Assembly (NCBI GenBank): GCA_021805985.1
Contig: JAJZDN010000043.1
Coordinates: 1 to 36,233, forward strand
Length of the DNA stretch: 36,233 nt
Direction: 5' to 3'
Source: Planctomycetota bacterium
Lineage (GTDB): Bacteria > Planctomycetota > Phycisphaerae > WQYP01
The notes beneath the pieces are model-generated. The model was given only the letters and a program-made list of their open reading frames with translations. It had not been told where the DNA came from and made no database searches. Below are positions 1 to 10,369 of this stretch, piece after piece (position 1 is the stretch's first letter; each line of letters starts with the position of its first letter). Position numbers and translations under genes: made by a program.

Positions 1-2067
1 GCGGGATATTACTACATTCAGGCAGGCAACGGCTCGGAACATTTACTGCTGATCAAAGTCTACCCCAGATTTACCTTTGATTCTCTGGCTGCGGTATCTC
101 TGCCGCTGGAGAAAATCCATGCGGCCATGGTCCAGTCCACCAAGGCTTTTCATTCACAATTTACTTTTGGAATGACCGGTCGTCCCGTGCTGGCCGCGGA
201 CGAAATGCGGATTACCACATCGGATAGTGACAAAGCCGAGACGCTGGCAATGATCGTCGTGCTGATCGGCCTGATCCTGATGCTGCGCTCCATCTGGATG
301 GGATTTGCTGCGGGAATCACCTTGGCCATCGCCATAGCCTGGACGTTTGGATTCGCCACGATTTTCGTCGGCGAATTGAATCTACTTTCCACCGTGTTTG
401 TCATTGCCCTGATCGGCATCGGCATGGATTATCTTATTCAGATCATGATGCGCTACCGCCGCGAAGCCCGGCGCTATGAAAGGCAACAGGCGATCTGGGC
501 ACGCGTGTTCCGATACGCCGGGCCGCCCATCGCCACCTCCTGCGCTGGAGCGGCTGGCGCATTTCTCGTGGCGTTGACCACTCATTTTAGAGGCGATGCG
601 GAATTGGGGTTAATCGCCGGCGGTGGATTGTTGCTGTGTCTGCTGGCGGGTTACACGGTATTACCTGCCCTGCTGGTCTTATTTCCCCCAAAACTCGGTC
701 AAGTGCAGCCCGCTAAGCGCTATACGGATAATCGCCCCCCGCCGCGCGCGGGTTTGAAAAATTTCCTGGGCCTGGGTCTTTGGCTGGCAATTCTTATCGG
801 GCTGATTCCCTTTGCCCTGCGGCTGCGGTTTGATCCGAATCTACTGGATTTGCAGGCCCGCGGCCTGACCTCGGTAAAACTTGTCAAGGAAATGCCCACA
901 TGGTACGCCGTGGTGCTGTCAAAATCCTTGTCACAACTGGCTCCCATTCAAGCCACGCTGGATAAAGCGGCAGCAAATGTCGATTCTTCGATACTGTCTA
1001 CCAGCAGTATTCTAAGTGCCGCTGCGAAACAGACATATCTCACCGCGCATAACGCGGCGTTGCGAAATATTCACTGGCATGATCCATCGGCGATAGCGAC
1101 TGGAGACCTTCCCGCCATCGCACAGGCCGCCGATGCCCTGGCCGACACTTGGAGCAAACCCATCCATGGCACAGAGCCAGCCGCCGTTGCCTCAACGCAG
1201 GAAGCGGTCGCAACGCTACGAGCGTTTGCGGCAAACTTGAATTCGGCAACCGGGCAGCAACGGGATGTTGCGGCGCAGCAGCTCTCCCGGTGGGAGACCC
1301 ATTTCAGCCAATCTCTCGCATCTGCGGCGGCGATGCTCACACCTGGTAAGTTGGATATGGCCCGCGTGCCTTTACAGATAAGCCGGCATTTTCGGGCGGC
1401 CAATGGTGAGTATGCTCTGTATATTTATCCACGTTTTGATCTATGGGATCAATCGCGCTTGCGGCAGTTCGTTGCTGCGGTACAGGGCACCGCACAAAAG
1501 CCCGGCCTGGTGCCAACCCATGTCAATTTAACGGGTATTGCGATTCAACTTTACCATTCCACAGAATCCATTCGCGCAGCCTTTATGCAGACGACCGTAC
1601 TGGCATTTCTGGTCGTCATTTTTCTGGTGTATTTGGATCTTGGATCCCTTGGGCGCACCGCCATGACTGTTTCAGTGTTGGCGCTGGGATTGCCGATGCT
1701 GGTGGGGATCATGGGGGTGCTGGGACTGAAATGGAACTTCGCAAACTTTTTTGCCATGCCGATTCTCATTGGTGCGGGCCACGAATACGGCGTATTTATG
1801 ATGCATCGTTACCGCGAGGCCGAACATAATCCGCGCCGCATCTGGCGGTTCTGGGATGTCAGCGAAAGGGCGCTGCTGATGTGTGCTTTTGTAACGTGCA
1901 GCAGCTTTGGCTTTTTGGGCCTTTCCCGTGACCGCGGCATCGCCAGCCTGGGTGTGATCATGGCGCTGGGAATTGCCTGTATTTATCTGTCGGCCATATT
2001 TGTCATACGTCCCCTGCTGACTTGGAGGCTGTCGCATAAAGGAGTATACGCGGCACGTCAGAATTGA
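1..2067 (+). CDS. RND/MMPL family exporter, HpnN-like (5' end outside window)
   Basis: The reading frame is open from the first base of the window, so the gene begins upstream and only the last ~688 residues are seen. It is an inner-membrane RND superfamily exporter of the MMPL type. Two membrane blocks flank a large periplasmic region rich in Ala/Gln/Ser. The first block holds the signature GIGMDYLIQIMMRYRRE and the second the matching IGAGHEYGVFMMHRYREAE, as expected for the two RND halves. Planctomycete homologues are usually labelled hopanoid-associated transporter HpnN, which moves hopanoids toward the outer membrane. The HpnN assignment is inference, because no other hopanoid gene lies in the window. 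It is the only plus-strand gene in the first 18 kb. The 289 bases after its stop hold no convincing gene. Confidence 0.85.
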   Translation, partial: AGYYYIQAGNGSEHLLLIKVYPRFTFDSLAAVSLPLEKIHAAMVQSTKAFHSQFTFGMTGRPVLAADEMRITTSDSDKAETLAMIVVLIGLILMLRSIWMGFAAGITLAIAIAWTFGFATIFVGELNLLSTVFVIALIGIGMDYLIQIMMRYRREARRYERQQAIWARVFRYAGPPIATSCAGAAGAFLVALTTHFRGDAELGLIAGGGLLLCLLAGYTVLPALLVLFPPKLGQVQPAKRYTDNRPPPRAGLKNFLGLGLWLAILIGLIPFALRLRFDPNLLDLQARGLTSVKLVKEMPTWYAVVLSKSLSQLAPIQATLDKAAANVDSSILSTSSILSAAAKQTYLTAHNAALRNIHWHDPSAIATGDLPAIAQAADALADTWSKPIHGTEPAAVASTQEAVATLRAFAANLNSATGQQRDVAAQQLSRWETHFSQSLASAAAMLTPGKLDMARVPLQISRHFRAANGEYALYIYPRFDLWDQSRLRQFVAAVQGTAQKPGLVPTHVNLTGIAIQLYHSTESIRAAFMQTTVLAFLVVIFLVYLDLGSLGRTAMTVSVLALGLPMLVGIMGVLGLKWNFANFFAMPILIGAGHEYGVFMMHRYREAEHNPRRIWRFWDVSERALLMCAFVTCSSFGFLGLSRDRGIASLGVIMALGIACIYLSAIFVIRPLLTWRLSHKGVYAARQN

Positions 2068-2356
2068 AGAGTTTATTGTGCTACCGCGAGGGGCACCGTG
2101 TTTTCCGTGACAGCACAGCGAATCATGATGCGTCAATTAGCTCAATGCGGGAGCGTTGAGTTGGCCGCGGGAATGGGGTCTGATGACACGATGCGTTTCG
2201 GCCCGTCGCGACTGGTGCTGTTTATGGCACGTGATCAGCGGCGGCCGGGGTTTATAAAGAATGCCGGGTTATGGCGTATACGCACGCCGCAGCCCCCATC
2301 GGATCGGCCGTCGCGGATCCGTGGTGCGGCAGAACGGTAAAAGCGCCGGGGTATCA

Positions 2357-2650
2357 TTAGCCGCGTGGATGCCGCAGCACCAACGCAACCTTCGCCGGAG
2401 CATTGATAGTGGTGGCAGTTACAGTTGCCGCCAGATGATTGACCGCAGGGACAGAGCGCATTCCATCGCGATGAAACTCCTCATCCCCGTCGCCGCGGTA
2501 ATCGCCGCCACCATCACCGTAGCCGCGACCATCGCCATAGCCGCGGTGCTCGTCGCCCCCTCCGCCGTAGAAACAGCCGCCGAGGCTTACAAGCATTACC
2601 GTAGCTAGAAATGGAATGGCAATAAGTTTGAAACGATTTTGGCACCTCAT
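2357..2650 (-). CDS. Small Gly/Tyr/Asp-rich lipoprotein
   Basis: Predicted 97-residue lipoprotein of unknown function. The N-terminus has a basic start (MRCQNRFK), a hydrophobic stretch and a lipobox-like LGGC ending at about residue 26, so the mature protein should begin with a lipidated cysteine. The first ~35 mature residues are low complexity, built of Gly-Tyr-Gly-Asp-like units (GYGDGRGYGDGGGDY). The remainder is hydrophilic with no recognised domain. The start is supported by a GGAGG Shine-Dalgarno sequence 9 bases before the ATG, and an extended -10 promoter lies about 105 bases upstream. Its neighbours point away from it or are separated by 170 bases or more, so it is probably monocistronic. 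Acidic, Gly-rich lipoproteins of this kind may bind metal or take part in envelope assembly, but nothing here decides that. Confidence 0.7.
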   Translation of the reverse strand: MRCQNRFKLIAIPFLATVMLVSLGGCFYGGGGDEHRGYGDGRGYGDGGGDYRGDGDEEFHRDGMRSVPAVNHLAATVTATTINAPAKVALVLRHPRG

Positions 2651-2753
2651 GATGAGAGTCCTCCATATAAGATAGCCAACCTATGAAACCTACCCATTAA
2701 TTCCCCTATTGCGGTCATCATGCGGCAAGACCGCCCCATATGCCCGCTGAACC

Positions 2754-2762
2754 ATTATAGCA
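2754..2762 (-). promoter_or_regulatory. Extended -10 promoter for the lipoprotein gene
   Basis: On the minus strand the sequence TGCTATAAT is a perfect TATAAT -10 box preceded by the TGn extension. No good -35 box lies at 16-18 bases, which is usual for extended -10 promoters. The predicted 5' leader of about 100 bases contains a 6-bp dyad (GCGGTC at 2711-2716 and GACCGC at 2729-2734). Confidence 0.55.
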
Positions 2763-2823
2763 CGCTGCCACCCGGACGTTACGAGACGGGGTAATAATCA
2801 AAAAAAGTCCGCTGGCAAACCGC

Positions 2824-4470
2824 TTACAGGTTGTCAATGTACGCTTGAATTTCTTCCATGGGCAAGGCGGAATTTACCGCAACATATAAAATCATCACAC
2901 TAAATACTGCCACGACAATCACATCATAGGGAAATTTCAGGAAGCCCAATCCACCCGTCATACTTTTGGAACCGATGTAGTCCAAAAACCATAATCCACC
3001 CAGATACGGAAACACCCACCACGTGCTGTTCCATGGCAATGCGGCGATGCTATTATGTTTGATGACTCGCCACAGCAAGAACACCACCAGCGCTGCAGCC
3101 ACGACTGCCAGGAGAAAACTAAGCGTCGCCACCCCAGACCAGTACACAATAAGGTTAGAAATAATAAAAGTAACGGGCACCAGGATTCGGGCCATGGGCA
3201 CGCGAAATGGCCGGGCGGTGCCAGGCAAGGTGCGCCGCAGTGAAAGCAATACCACCGGCCCAATGCCGTAGGACAAGACCATCACATCCGAAATTTCATT
3301 GACCATTTTATGCCAGCTCGGAAAAGGCAGCATAAATAAACACCCCACGGCAAAGCTTACCACCCCGGCCGCCCATGGCACGCCGAAGCGGTTGAGCCGC
3401 TGCAAGGAATTGTGAATAAGCCCGGCTTCACTCATGGCACCAATGACCCGTGAGGAAGTTGTCGCGTAGATAAATCCGGTGCCGCCCGGGGATACAATGG
3501 CATCGGCATACAGCAACATGGCAAGCCAAGCCAAACCAATACCGGAAGCCAGCGCTGCCAGCGGACCCGCACCGACGGAAAATCCTTTGGCATGGTCCAG
3601 GGCACCCCAGCCATATTTGGTCAAGTCGGCAGGGCTGATCGCCATAACAAATGCCAGTTGCAGCCCCACATAAATGACGATTCCAATTACCACAGATCCG
3701 ATGACCGCGATGGGAATATTACGCTGCGGCCGGGAAGTTTCACCGGCTAATTCCACGGCCTGCCGAAACCCCAGAAAACTGAAAATAACCCCTGCTGTTC
3801 CCAAGGCGGTAAATATGCCACGAAAGTTCGAAGTCATCTGATGGGGTTGTATATGCAGGTTGGCGGTATGGTGCGCGGCAATAAGCAATCCAAAAATGGT
3901 CACCAGCGGCACGGCCAGTTTCCACCAGCCGGCCACGGTAGTAATACGCATGACCCATTTAATTCCAAACAGGTTCAAGACCGTAAAAAAGGCGAGCATC
4001 AGGACCGCAAAGCCGAAACCGGCGGGCGTCAGGGCGTGATTCTTGGGATATATTAGCCACGGCCAGATATTGGCCATATAACCCAGCGTAGCCAGCACTT
4101 CCACGGGTGCTACGGAAACGTAGCCTAAAAAAAGTATCCAGCTCCAGATACGCGACAAGAGCACGCCGTGGCTTAGATGCGGAAAATGCACGACGGCACC
4201 ACTGCGCGGAAACATCGTCGCCAATTCCGCATAGACCAGAGCCAAAAGCAAAATAGCGATGCCGCCGATCAGCCAGGAGAAAACACTTAATGGCCCGGCC
4301 TGCTGCGCAGCTTCCATTGGACCTTTGAGCCAGCCCGAACCGATAATGCCGCCAAGGCTGGCGTACAACAGGCCAATGACCCCTGCCTCACGCCGCAATC
4401 CGCTTATCTTGCCTGATGTTTCTGCCATGCCTGCCATCAACTCCTGCGCGACTTGCTCGCTGCTTACCAC
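2824..4470 (-). CDS. APC superfamily amino-acid permease (YveA-like)
   Basis: A 548-residue inner-membrane amino-acid/polyamine/organocation transporter with about 12 hydrophobic segments. The first transmembrane helix carries the unwound substrate-binding motif as GGIIGSGWLKGP, in place of the more common GTGIF. The following helix has the ELATMFPRSG motif typical of the family. The GSGW form resembles YveA-type aspartate/proton symporters, but the substrate cannot be fixed from sequence alone. The start shown is a GTG that overlaps the stop of the upstream GH92 gene by 7 bases, which implies translational coupling. An ATG 11 codons later (position 4437) has AGGAG close upstream and could be the real start. 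Being co-transcribed with a secreted mannosidase suggests import of products released from glycoproteins or other glycoconjugates. Confidence 0.88.
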   Translation of the reverse strand: MVSSEQVAQELMAGMAETSGKISGLRREAGVIGLLYASLGGIIGSGWLKGPMEAAQQAGPLSVFSWLIGGIAILLLALVYAELATMFPRSGAVVHFPHLSHGVLLSRIWSWILFLGYVSVAPVEVLATLGYMANIWPWLIYPKNHALTPAGFGFAVLMLAFFTVLNLFGIKWVMRITTVAGWWKLAVPLVTIFGLLIAAHHTANLHIQPHQMTSNFRGIFTALGTAGVIFSFLGFRQAVELAGETSRPQRNIPIAVIGSVVIGIVIYVGLQLAFVMAISPADLTKYGWGALDHAKGFSVGAGPLAALASGIGLAWLAMLLYADAIVSPGGTGFIYATTSSRVIGAMSEAGLIHNSLQRLNRFGVPWAAGVVSFAVGCLFMLPFPSWHKMVNEISDVMVLSYGIGPVVLLSLRRTLPGTARPFRVPMARILVPVTFIISNLIVYWSGVATLSFLLAVVAAALVVFLLWRVIKHNSIAALPWNSTWWVFPYLGGLWFLDYIGSKSMTGGLGFLKFPYDVIVVAVFSVMILYVAVNSALPMEEIQAYIDNL

Positions 4471-6824
4471 CTCTTCGGGCCCGTGGACAGCGACGGGGGC
4501 GCATCGCCGCGCGCCGCAGCCCAGCTTTTATTCGGGGCAGCCCCGGCGGTCACATTCCATGTGCCACCCTGAAATACCATCTGCTCCGGCAGCCACGGTT
4601 TATTAAGAGGTTTTCCATCCAGCGTCGCGGATTGGATGTACATATTTTTTCCCCCGCCGTTGGGTGTGGTAATTATGAAGGTTTTGCCGGGATGCGTCGC
4701 GTGCAAGTGGATGGTGATTTTTGCGAAGCGCGGCGTTGTGAGTTCAAAATCCGGTGCACCGGGATCCACCTGATACAATCCAATCTGCGTTAACACGTAC
4801 CAAGCTGACATTTCACCGCAATCATCATTGCCCGCACTGCCGACCTTACTCCAAGCCATTCCAAACGGCGAATCCGTAAAGGATGTATCGGCGTTTTTCT
4901 CCACCCAATATTGACTGCGCCATGGCTGGTGGCAATAGTCAAAAAGATACGGTGCTTCCAAGTCCGGCTCATTCGTGGGATCATATTGACCCGTAACAAA
5001 AAAATGCTGCAGCCGGGCCTCAAAGGGCTTGTCACCACCCATCAGCGCGATCAAGCCCTGCACATCCTCCGGGACCAGCCAGTTGTACTCCCAAGCCGAC
5101 CCTTCACAGTAAATTTGGTAGTTATACTGATCGCGTGCTTGTTTGCTTAAGGGCATCCACGCCCCCTGAGCATTTCTCCCCTGCATGAACATGGTGGCGG
5201 GGTTATACATGGAAGTATACTGCAACGCATCGCCGAACAGGATGCTGGCCGTCTGGGACTTATGTAAATCCAACGCCAGGTGCCCCAGCGAGGCGTACGC
5301 AATATCGGTTTCCTCCGCCGATGCCACATTGGTATTTATCGGAAAAATACCGCCATACCTCTGGCCGGCCAAGCTCCCATAATCGCGGACCGAACTCAAA
5401 TCGGCGTGGCCTTTGAGATAATTCGGAAAACATTGCTGAACCATCGCCCGATAGACGGCGTGGATATTAAAGTGGTGCAGCCCCGCCTGCCAAATTTCAG
5501 TCAGGCAGTTGGTTAAAGGAAGACCGTTCATGATACCGGTGGGCCGGTTCGCAAATGGCCAGCGATCGATAAATCCAAGTTGCCTGGCCATCTCCACCAC
5601 CGATTGCGCCATGTCCTGCACTCGCTGCGGCTCAATGATCGTCAACAGCGGCATTTCACTTCGGTAGATGTCCCAACCTGACCAATTGGCGTAAATATGC
5701 CGGTGGCCCGCCGGTACATGATGAATTTTATTGTCATAGCCGATGTACCGGCCATCCACATCATCAAACACATTCGGCAACAGCAGGGCATGATACAGTG
5801 CGGTGTAAAAAATCTTCCGGCGATTTAACGTACCGCCATGGACAGTAATTACCGCCAGCGCCTTGTTCCACCGGGCATGGGCCTGCGCACGAATGGCGCT
5901 GAAACTAAAATGCGGTATTTCTGCCGCCAAATTTTTCTCCGCTCCGCCCAGACTGACAAATGATATGCCAATGCGAACCTTGACCACCCTTGCATGGCTG
6001 GATACCGGATAACTTACAAAAGCTCCGATCGGTGGACCCGGAAGACGCAGCTTGGGACCCGTGCCTTTGGAGGTAATGGCCGCGCCGACATTCCGGGCTT
6101 GAACCTCTTTCCTGGCACCCGGGGCAATGGTGGCTCCCCGCCAGAGTCCGCTGGTCTTGAATGGCTGACTGAATTTCATAACAAAATAAACGGTGAAAGG
6201 TTCATTGGTTTGGCAAAACGTTAAACTCGTAACCGATCCGCTGATAGTGTGGTCGTTGACAACATGAATGCTGGAACCAACCGTGGTGGTTAAGGTGTGG
6301 CTGATGGGAACTAAAATATTGGCCTGCTTGCCGGCGGGAAATGTAAATTTTGCCATGCCGCAATGCGTGCTTGCGGCTAATTGGGCGTTAATACCCCATG
6401 TTTTCATAAACACCCGATAATAACCAGGCGAGGCTGCCTCCCGCTTGTGGCTGAAATCAAAGCCATACTGCTTGGGCTGCACCTGTACCGGGCCGGTAGT
6501 GGCAGTGAAAAACACGTCGCCATAATTCGGACATCCGCAGCCGCTGAGATGCGTCATGCTGAAACCACTGCTATGGTGCTGCTGGTAGATGTAGTAACTA
6601 TTGACGTGCATATCCGGGCTTAGTTCCACCATACCGAACGGCACGATTGCCCCCGGCACTATATCACCCCCCTGGGCGGTGCCCACAAACGGGTTAACCA
6701 ATGCGGCTAAATTCGCACCGCAGGCCATGCCGCCGGCCGGTAACATCAGCACCAAACTTACTATCACAGCTTTGGCCGCTGAAGAGAATCGCAAAAACCG
6801 TTTGGAAAACACAATCAACCTCAT
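4464..6824 (-). CDS. Secreted GH92 family alpha-mannosidase
   Basis: A 786-residue glycoside hydrolase of family 92, calcium-dependent exo-alpha-mannosidases that trim mannose from N-glycans and mannans. The family signature near the mature N-terminus is clear (VNPFVGT, then GAIVPFGMVELSPDM). The block EGSAWEYNWLVPEDVQG holds the expected acid glutamate, and GNDDCGEMSAWYVL holds the conserved aspartates and C-terminal motif. A signal peptide covers about the first 38 residues, so the enzyme acts in the periplasm or outside the cell. I chose the ATG at 6824 over a TTG at 6848, because a strong AAGGAG lies 10 bases before the ATG and the TTG would put extra residues ahead of the signal peptide. 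It overlaps the downstream permease gene, forming a two-gene operon. Confidence 0.93.
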   Translation of the reverse strand: MRLIVFSKRFLRFSSAAKAVIVSLVLMLPAGGMACGANLAALVNPFVGTAQGGDIVPGAIVPFGMVELSPDMHVNSYYIYQQHHSSGFSMTHLSGCGCPNYGDVFFTATTGPVQVQPKQYGFDFSHKREAASPGYYRVFMKTWGINAQLAASTHCGMAKFTFPAGKQANILVPISHTLTTTVGSSIHVVNDHTISGSVTSLTFCQTNEPFTVYFVMKFSQPFKTSGLWRGATIAPGARKEVQARNVGAAITSKGTGPKLRLPGPPIGAFVSYPVSSHARVVKVRIGISFVSLGGAEKNLAAEIPHFSFSAIRAQAHARWNKALAVITVHGGTLNRRKIFYTALYHALLLPNVFDDVDGRYIGYDNKIHHVPAGHRHIYANWSGWDIYRSEMPLLTIIEPQRVQDMAQSVVEMARQLGFIDRWPFANRPTGIMNGLPLTNCLTEIWQAGLHHFNIHAVYRAMVQQCFPNYLKGHADLSSVRDYGSLAGQRYGGIFPINTNVASAEETDIAYASLGHLALDLHKSQTASILFGDALQYTSMYNPATMFMQGRNAQGAWMPLSKQARDQYNYQIYCEGSAWEYNWLVPEDVQGLIALMGGDKPFEARLQHFFVTGQYDPTNEPDLEAPYLFDYCHQPWRSQYWVEKNADTSFTDSPFGMAWSKVGSAGNDDCGEMSAWYVLTQIGLYQVDPGAPDFELTTPRFAKITIHLHATHPGKTFIITTPNGGGKNMYIQSATLDGKPLNKPWLPEQMVFQGGTWNVTAGAAPNKSWAAARGDAPPSLSTGPKRW

Positions 6825-6885
6825 ATAAAATAAACTCCTTAACCGCAAGGCTTAAAGCTCTTCCCACCTTGATTGCAATCCGCAA

Positions 6886-6915
6886 GTTATACACTTGGAA
6901 TGTGCGAAGACGCAA
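6886..6915 (-). promoter_or_regulatory. Possible promoter for the GH92-permease operon
   Basis: On the minus strand TTGCGT (6915-6910) and TATAAC (6891-6886) are separated by 18 bases. The -10 matches consensus at 5 of 6 positions and the -35 at about half. The leader before the GH92 start codon would be about 55 bases. The rest of the 178-base gap up to the transposase stop shows nothing else clear. Confidence 0.4.
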
Positions 6916-7002
6916 ATGCCGCTTCCCATCACTCGCTAGCGGTACTAAAATAATTTCCCGATTTGCGAGAAAAGAGACAGGACATAACTGGTTTCTGCAT
7001 TC

Positions 7003-7704
7003 CTAGACTTGGATCTTCCTGGGCCGTCCTTCGGGGCGAATGGTGTGCTCCAGGTTTAAGGTTAGCGCTGTCTGGCGCAGCCATTGCTCATCACCGAATG
7101 GCCGGCTGCGATTTTCGCTGGCCTTCAGTTGAATCAATTCTTTTTTCGTTGGCACCGCGTTGACGGCGGCGGTCCACGGCTTCAAGGCCGGCCGGCGGCC
7201 TTGTGGGCCCGCGGACAGCATTTTCCTCATGGCGCGACTATGTTCATCGTCGGAGGTTTGATGGCGCAGCCACAAGCTTCCCCAGCGCCACTGCTGGGCT
7301 CGTTTTACTACCCCCGCAGATAAGGCATTGCGTTCCACATGGCGACATACCGTGCCTAGAGGCTCACCGGATTGAACCGGGAACGCCTTGAACCTTCCCT
7401 GGTACAGAGGTCCCCCTCTCACCGAACCGTGGGCTATCCGCCAGCGCAGGGAGTGGGTATGCGCTAAGGCACGAAAATAAGCCGTCACCTCATCATCGCT
7501 GCGCGGCCAAACCACAAAATGCCAATGGTTCTTCATCAGACACCAGGAAATGATCCGCAAGGGCACGCGCCGGTACGCCTCAAGCATGACTTGCTCAAAC
7601 GCGGCATAGTCCTGGTCACCATGAAACAGGCTGATGCGCCCCGCCGACCGGTTCAGTACGTGGTAAACATATCCCCCGGGACAATATCGTGCTTTTCTAG
7701 CCAT
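7003..7704 (-). CDS. REP-associated tyrosine transposase (RAYT, Y1/IS200-like)
   Basis: A 233-residue single-strand DNA transposase of the Y1 HUH superfamily, RAYT branch. The N-terminal PGGYVYHVLNRSAGR motif is typical. The HUH motif appears as HWH in KNHWHFVVWP (about residues 60-70), followed by the family block GPLYQGRFKAFPV and then HVERNALSAGVV. Such proteins are usually single-copy domesticated transposases that mobilise REP palindromes rather than themselves. No inverted or subterminal repeats marking a complete IS are evident on either side. The only nearby dyad is a short CCGGC/GCCGG pair at 7838-7850 in the gap to atpD. The gene follows atpD in the same direction, in the place where atpC normally sits. 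It ends with a basic C-terminal region. Confidence 0.9.
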   Translation of the reverse strand: MARKARYCPGGYVYHVLNRSAGRISLFHGDQDYAAFEQVMLEAYRRVPLRIISWCLMKNHWHFVVWPRSDDEVTAYFRALAHTHSLRWRIAHGSVRGGPLYQGRFKAFPVQSGEPLGTVCRHVERNALSAGVVKRAQQWRWGSLWLRHQTSDDEHSRAMRKMLSAGPQGRRPALKPWTAAVNAVPTKKELIQLKASENRSRPFGDEQWLRQTALTLNLEHTIRPEGRPRKIQV

Positions 7705-7901
7705 GGTGTCATGCTACCGCAGACCACCAAATCCGTCAAACTAGCTACGTCCCCGTTTCGCTGCAGGGAGTAAAGAGGATGGTTTCGGCAATAGTTTTGG
7801 CGGGGATGGGGGCGAGGCGCATGAGGGTGCTTTACCACCGGCAGAGCCGGCGGCTTTGTGGGGGAAACGGCGGGTTTTGGGGGGATGGGGTGCGGCCGCT
7901 T

Positions 7902-9350
<1,449 letters not shown>

Positions 9351-9438
9351 CTATTTCTACTTTTGCTTTTCTGTGTTAACGTCAACTTCCAATAAACGAA
9401 CCGGGATATACATCCGCGGCCCATGAGTTTTCCAATGG

Positions 9439-10335
9439 CTACTTTAAAGCCTCGACCCCGCCCATAAGTTCCGACAATTCACTGGTAATTTGCGATTGCC
9501 GAGCCCGATTGTATTCGCGCGTCAAGTGTTTGATCATGCTGTCCGCATTTTCCGTGGCCGCCGACATCGCCATCATCCGGGCGATCTGCTCAGAAACCGA
9601 TGCGTCCACAAAGGCTTGAAACGTGGTCGCCCGTACCATCGTCGGCACCAGGCTTACCAGCAACTCTCCGGCGTCCGGTGAATATTCACTGCAAGCATCA
9701 AGCCGACTGGGCCGCGATTTGCCCGATTCTTCGATTTCCAGCGCTTGCACCGGCAGCACATCCGCCGCGGTAGCTTTCTGCTGGCCGACGCTGATAAATC
9801 GCATATAAACAATTTTGATTGCATCCACCGTCTGGCTGGAAAAATCATCCATCAGAGCTTGGGCAACCGGCAGCACTTCCTCAAACGTGGCATTATCGCT
9901 GATGCCGGTGTAGGCGGCCTTGACCTCGCGCCGGGCGAAGCGGAAGTAAGCCGCCCCTTTTCGCCCAGCCACGTGGATATCCACCTGCTGTCCGGCTTCT
10001 TCTAACTGCCGGATATTTTGCATCGCCACGCGCAGTATTTGACTGTTGTAACCGCCCGCCAAACCACGGTTACTGGTAACTACCAGAATAGCGGTTCTGC
10101 GGCAGGGAGTGCGCCTGGCCAGCAGGGGGTGCCGCTGAAGTTCTGCCGAACCTTGCGCCCCCAGCAGTGTATCTTTAACAATGGCGTCAAGCTTATCAAG
10201 ATAGGGCCGGGTGCCTTTAGCGCGTTTCAAGGCGCGCTGAAATCTGGCGGTGGCCACCATCTGCATCACGCGTGTGATTTTGTAGATGTTGCGAACCGCC
10301 TTGCGTCGCTTAGTTATTTCTCTGGCCTTCGCCAT
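9439..10335 (-). CDS. atpG: F1Fo ATP synthase subunit gamma
   Basis: A 298-residue gamma subunit, the central rotor stalk of F1. The N-terminal helix begins MAKAREITKRRKAVRNIYKIT and continues with TRVMQMVATARFQRA, the conserved region that contacts the alpha/beta catch loops. The block VVTSNRGLAGGYN and the C-terminal LTREYNRARQSQITSELSEL are both diagnostic. Length is typical for bacterial gamma (about 290). It lies 34 bases downstream of atpA and 100 bases upstream of atpD. That gap has no obvious promoter, so the genes are probably co-transcribed. Confidence 0.97.
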   Translation of the reverse strand: MAKAREITKRRKAVRNIYKITRVMQMVATARFQRALKRAKGTRPYLDKLDAIVKDTLLGAQGSAELQRHPLLARRTPCRRTAILVVTSNRGLAGGYNSQILRVAMQNIRQLEEAGQQVDIHVAGRKGAAYFRFARREVKAAYTGISDNATFEEVLPVAQALMDDFSSQTVDAIKIVYMRFISVGQQKATAADVLPVQALEIEESGKSRPSRLDACSEYSPDAGELLVSLVPTMVRATTFQAFVDASVSEQIARMMAMSAATENADSMIKHLTREYNRARQSQITSELSELMGGVEALK

Positions 10336-10369
10336 TACAGCACTCTGCCTGTCTTATTCATTACTTGCC

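Noticed and set aside
2098-2340. Plus-strand 80-codon frame after the RND exporter
   Set aside because: No Shine-Dalgarno, no domain, and an Arg/Pro-rich end. The stretch looks non-coding.
2800-2824. T7 tract on the minus strand just after the permease gene as an intrinsic terminator
   Set aside because: No GC-rich inverted repeat directly precedes the tract; GCGG occurs in direct orientation only.
7838-7850. CCGGC/GCCGG hairpin after atpD as a terminator or REP element
   Set aside because: The stem is only 5 bp, has no T-tract and no GTAG-type REP foot, and no second copy was seen near the RAYT.
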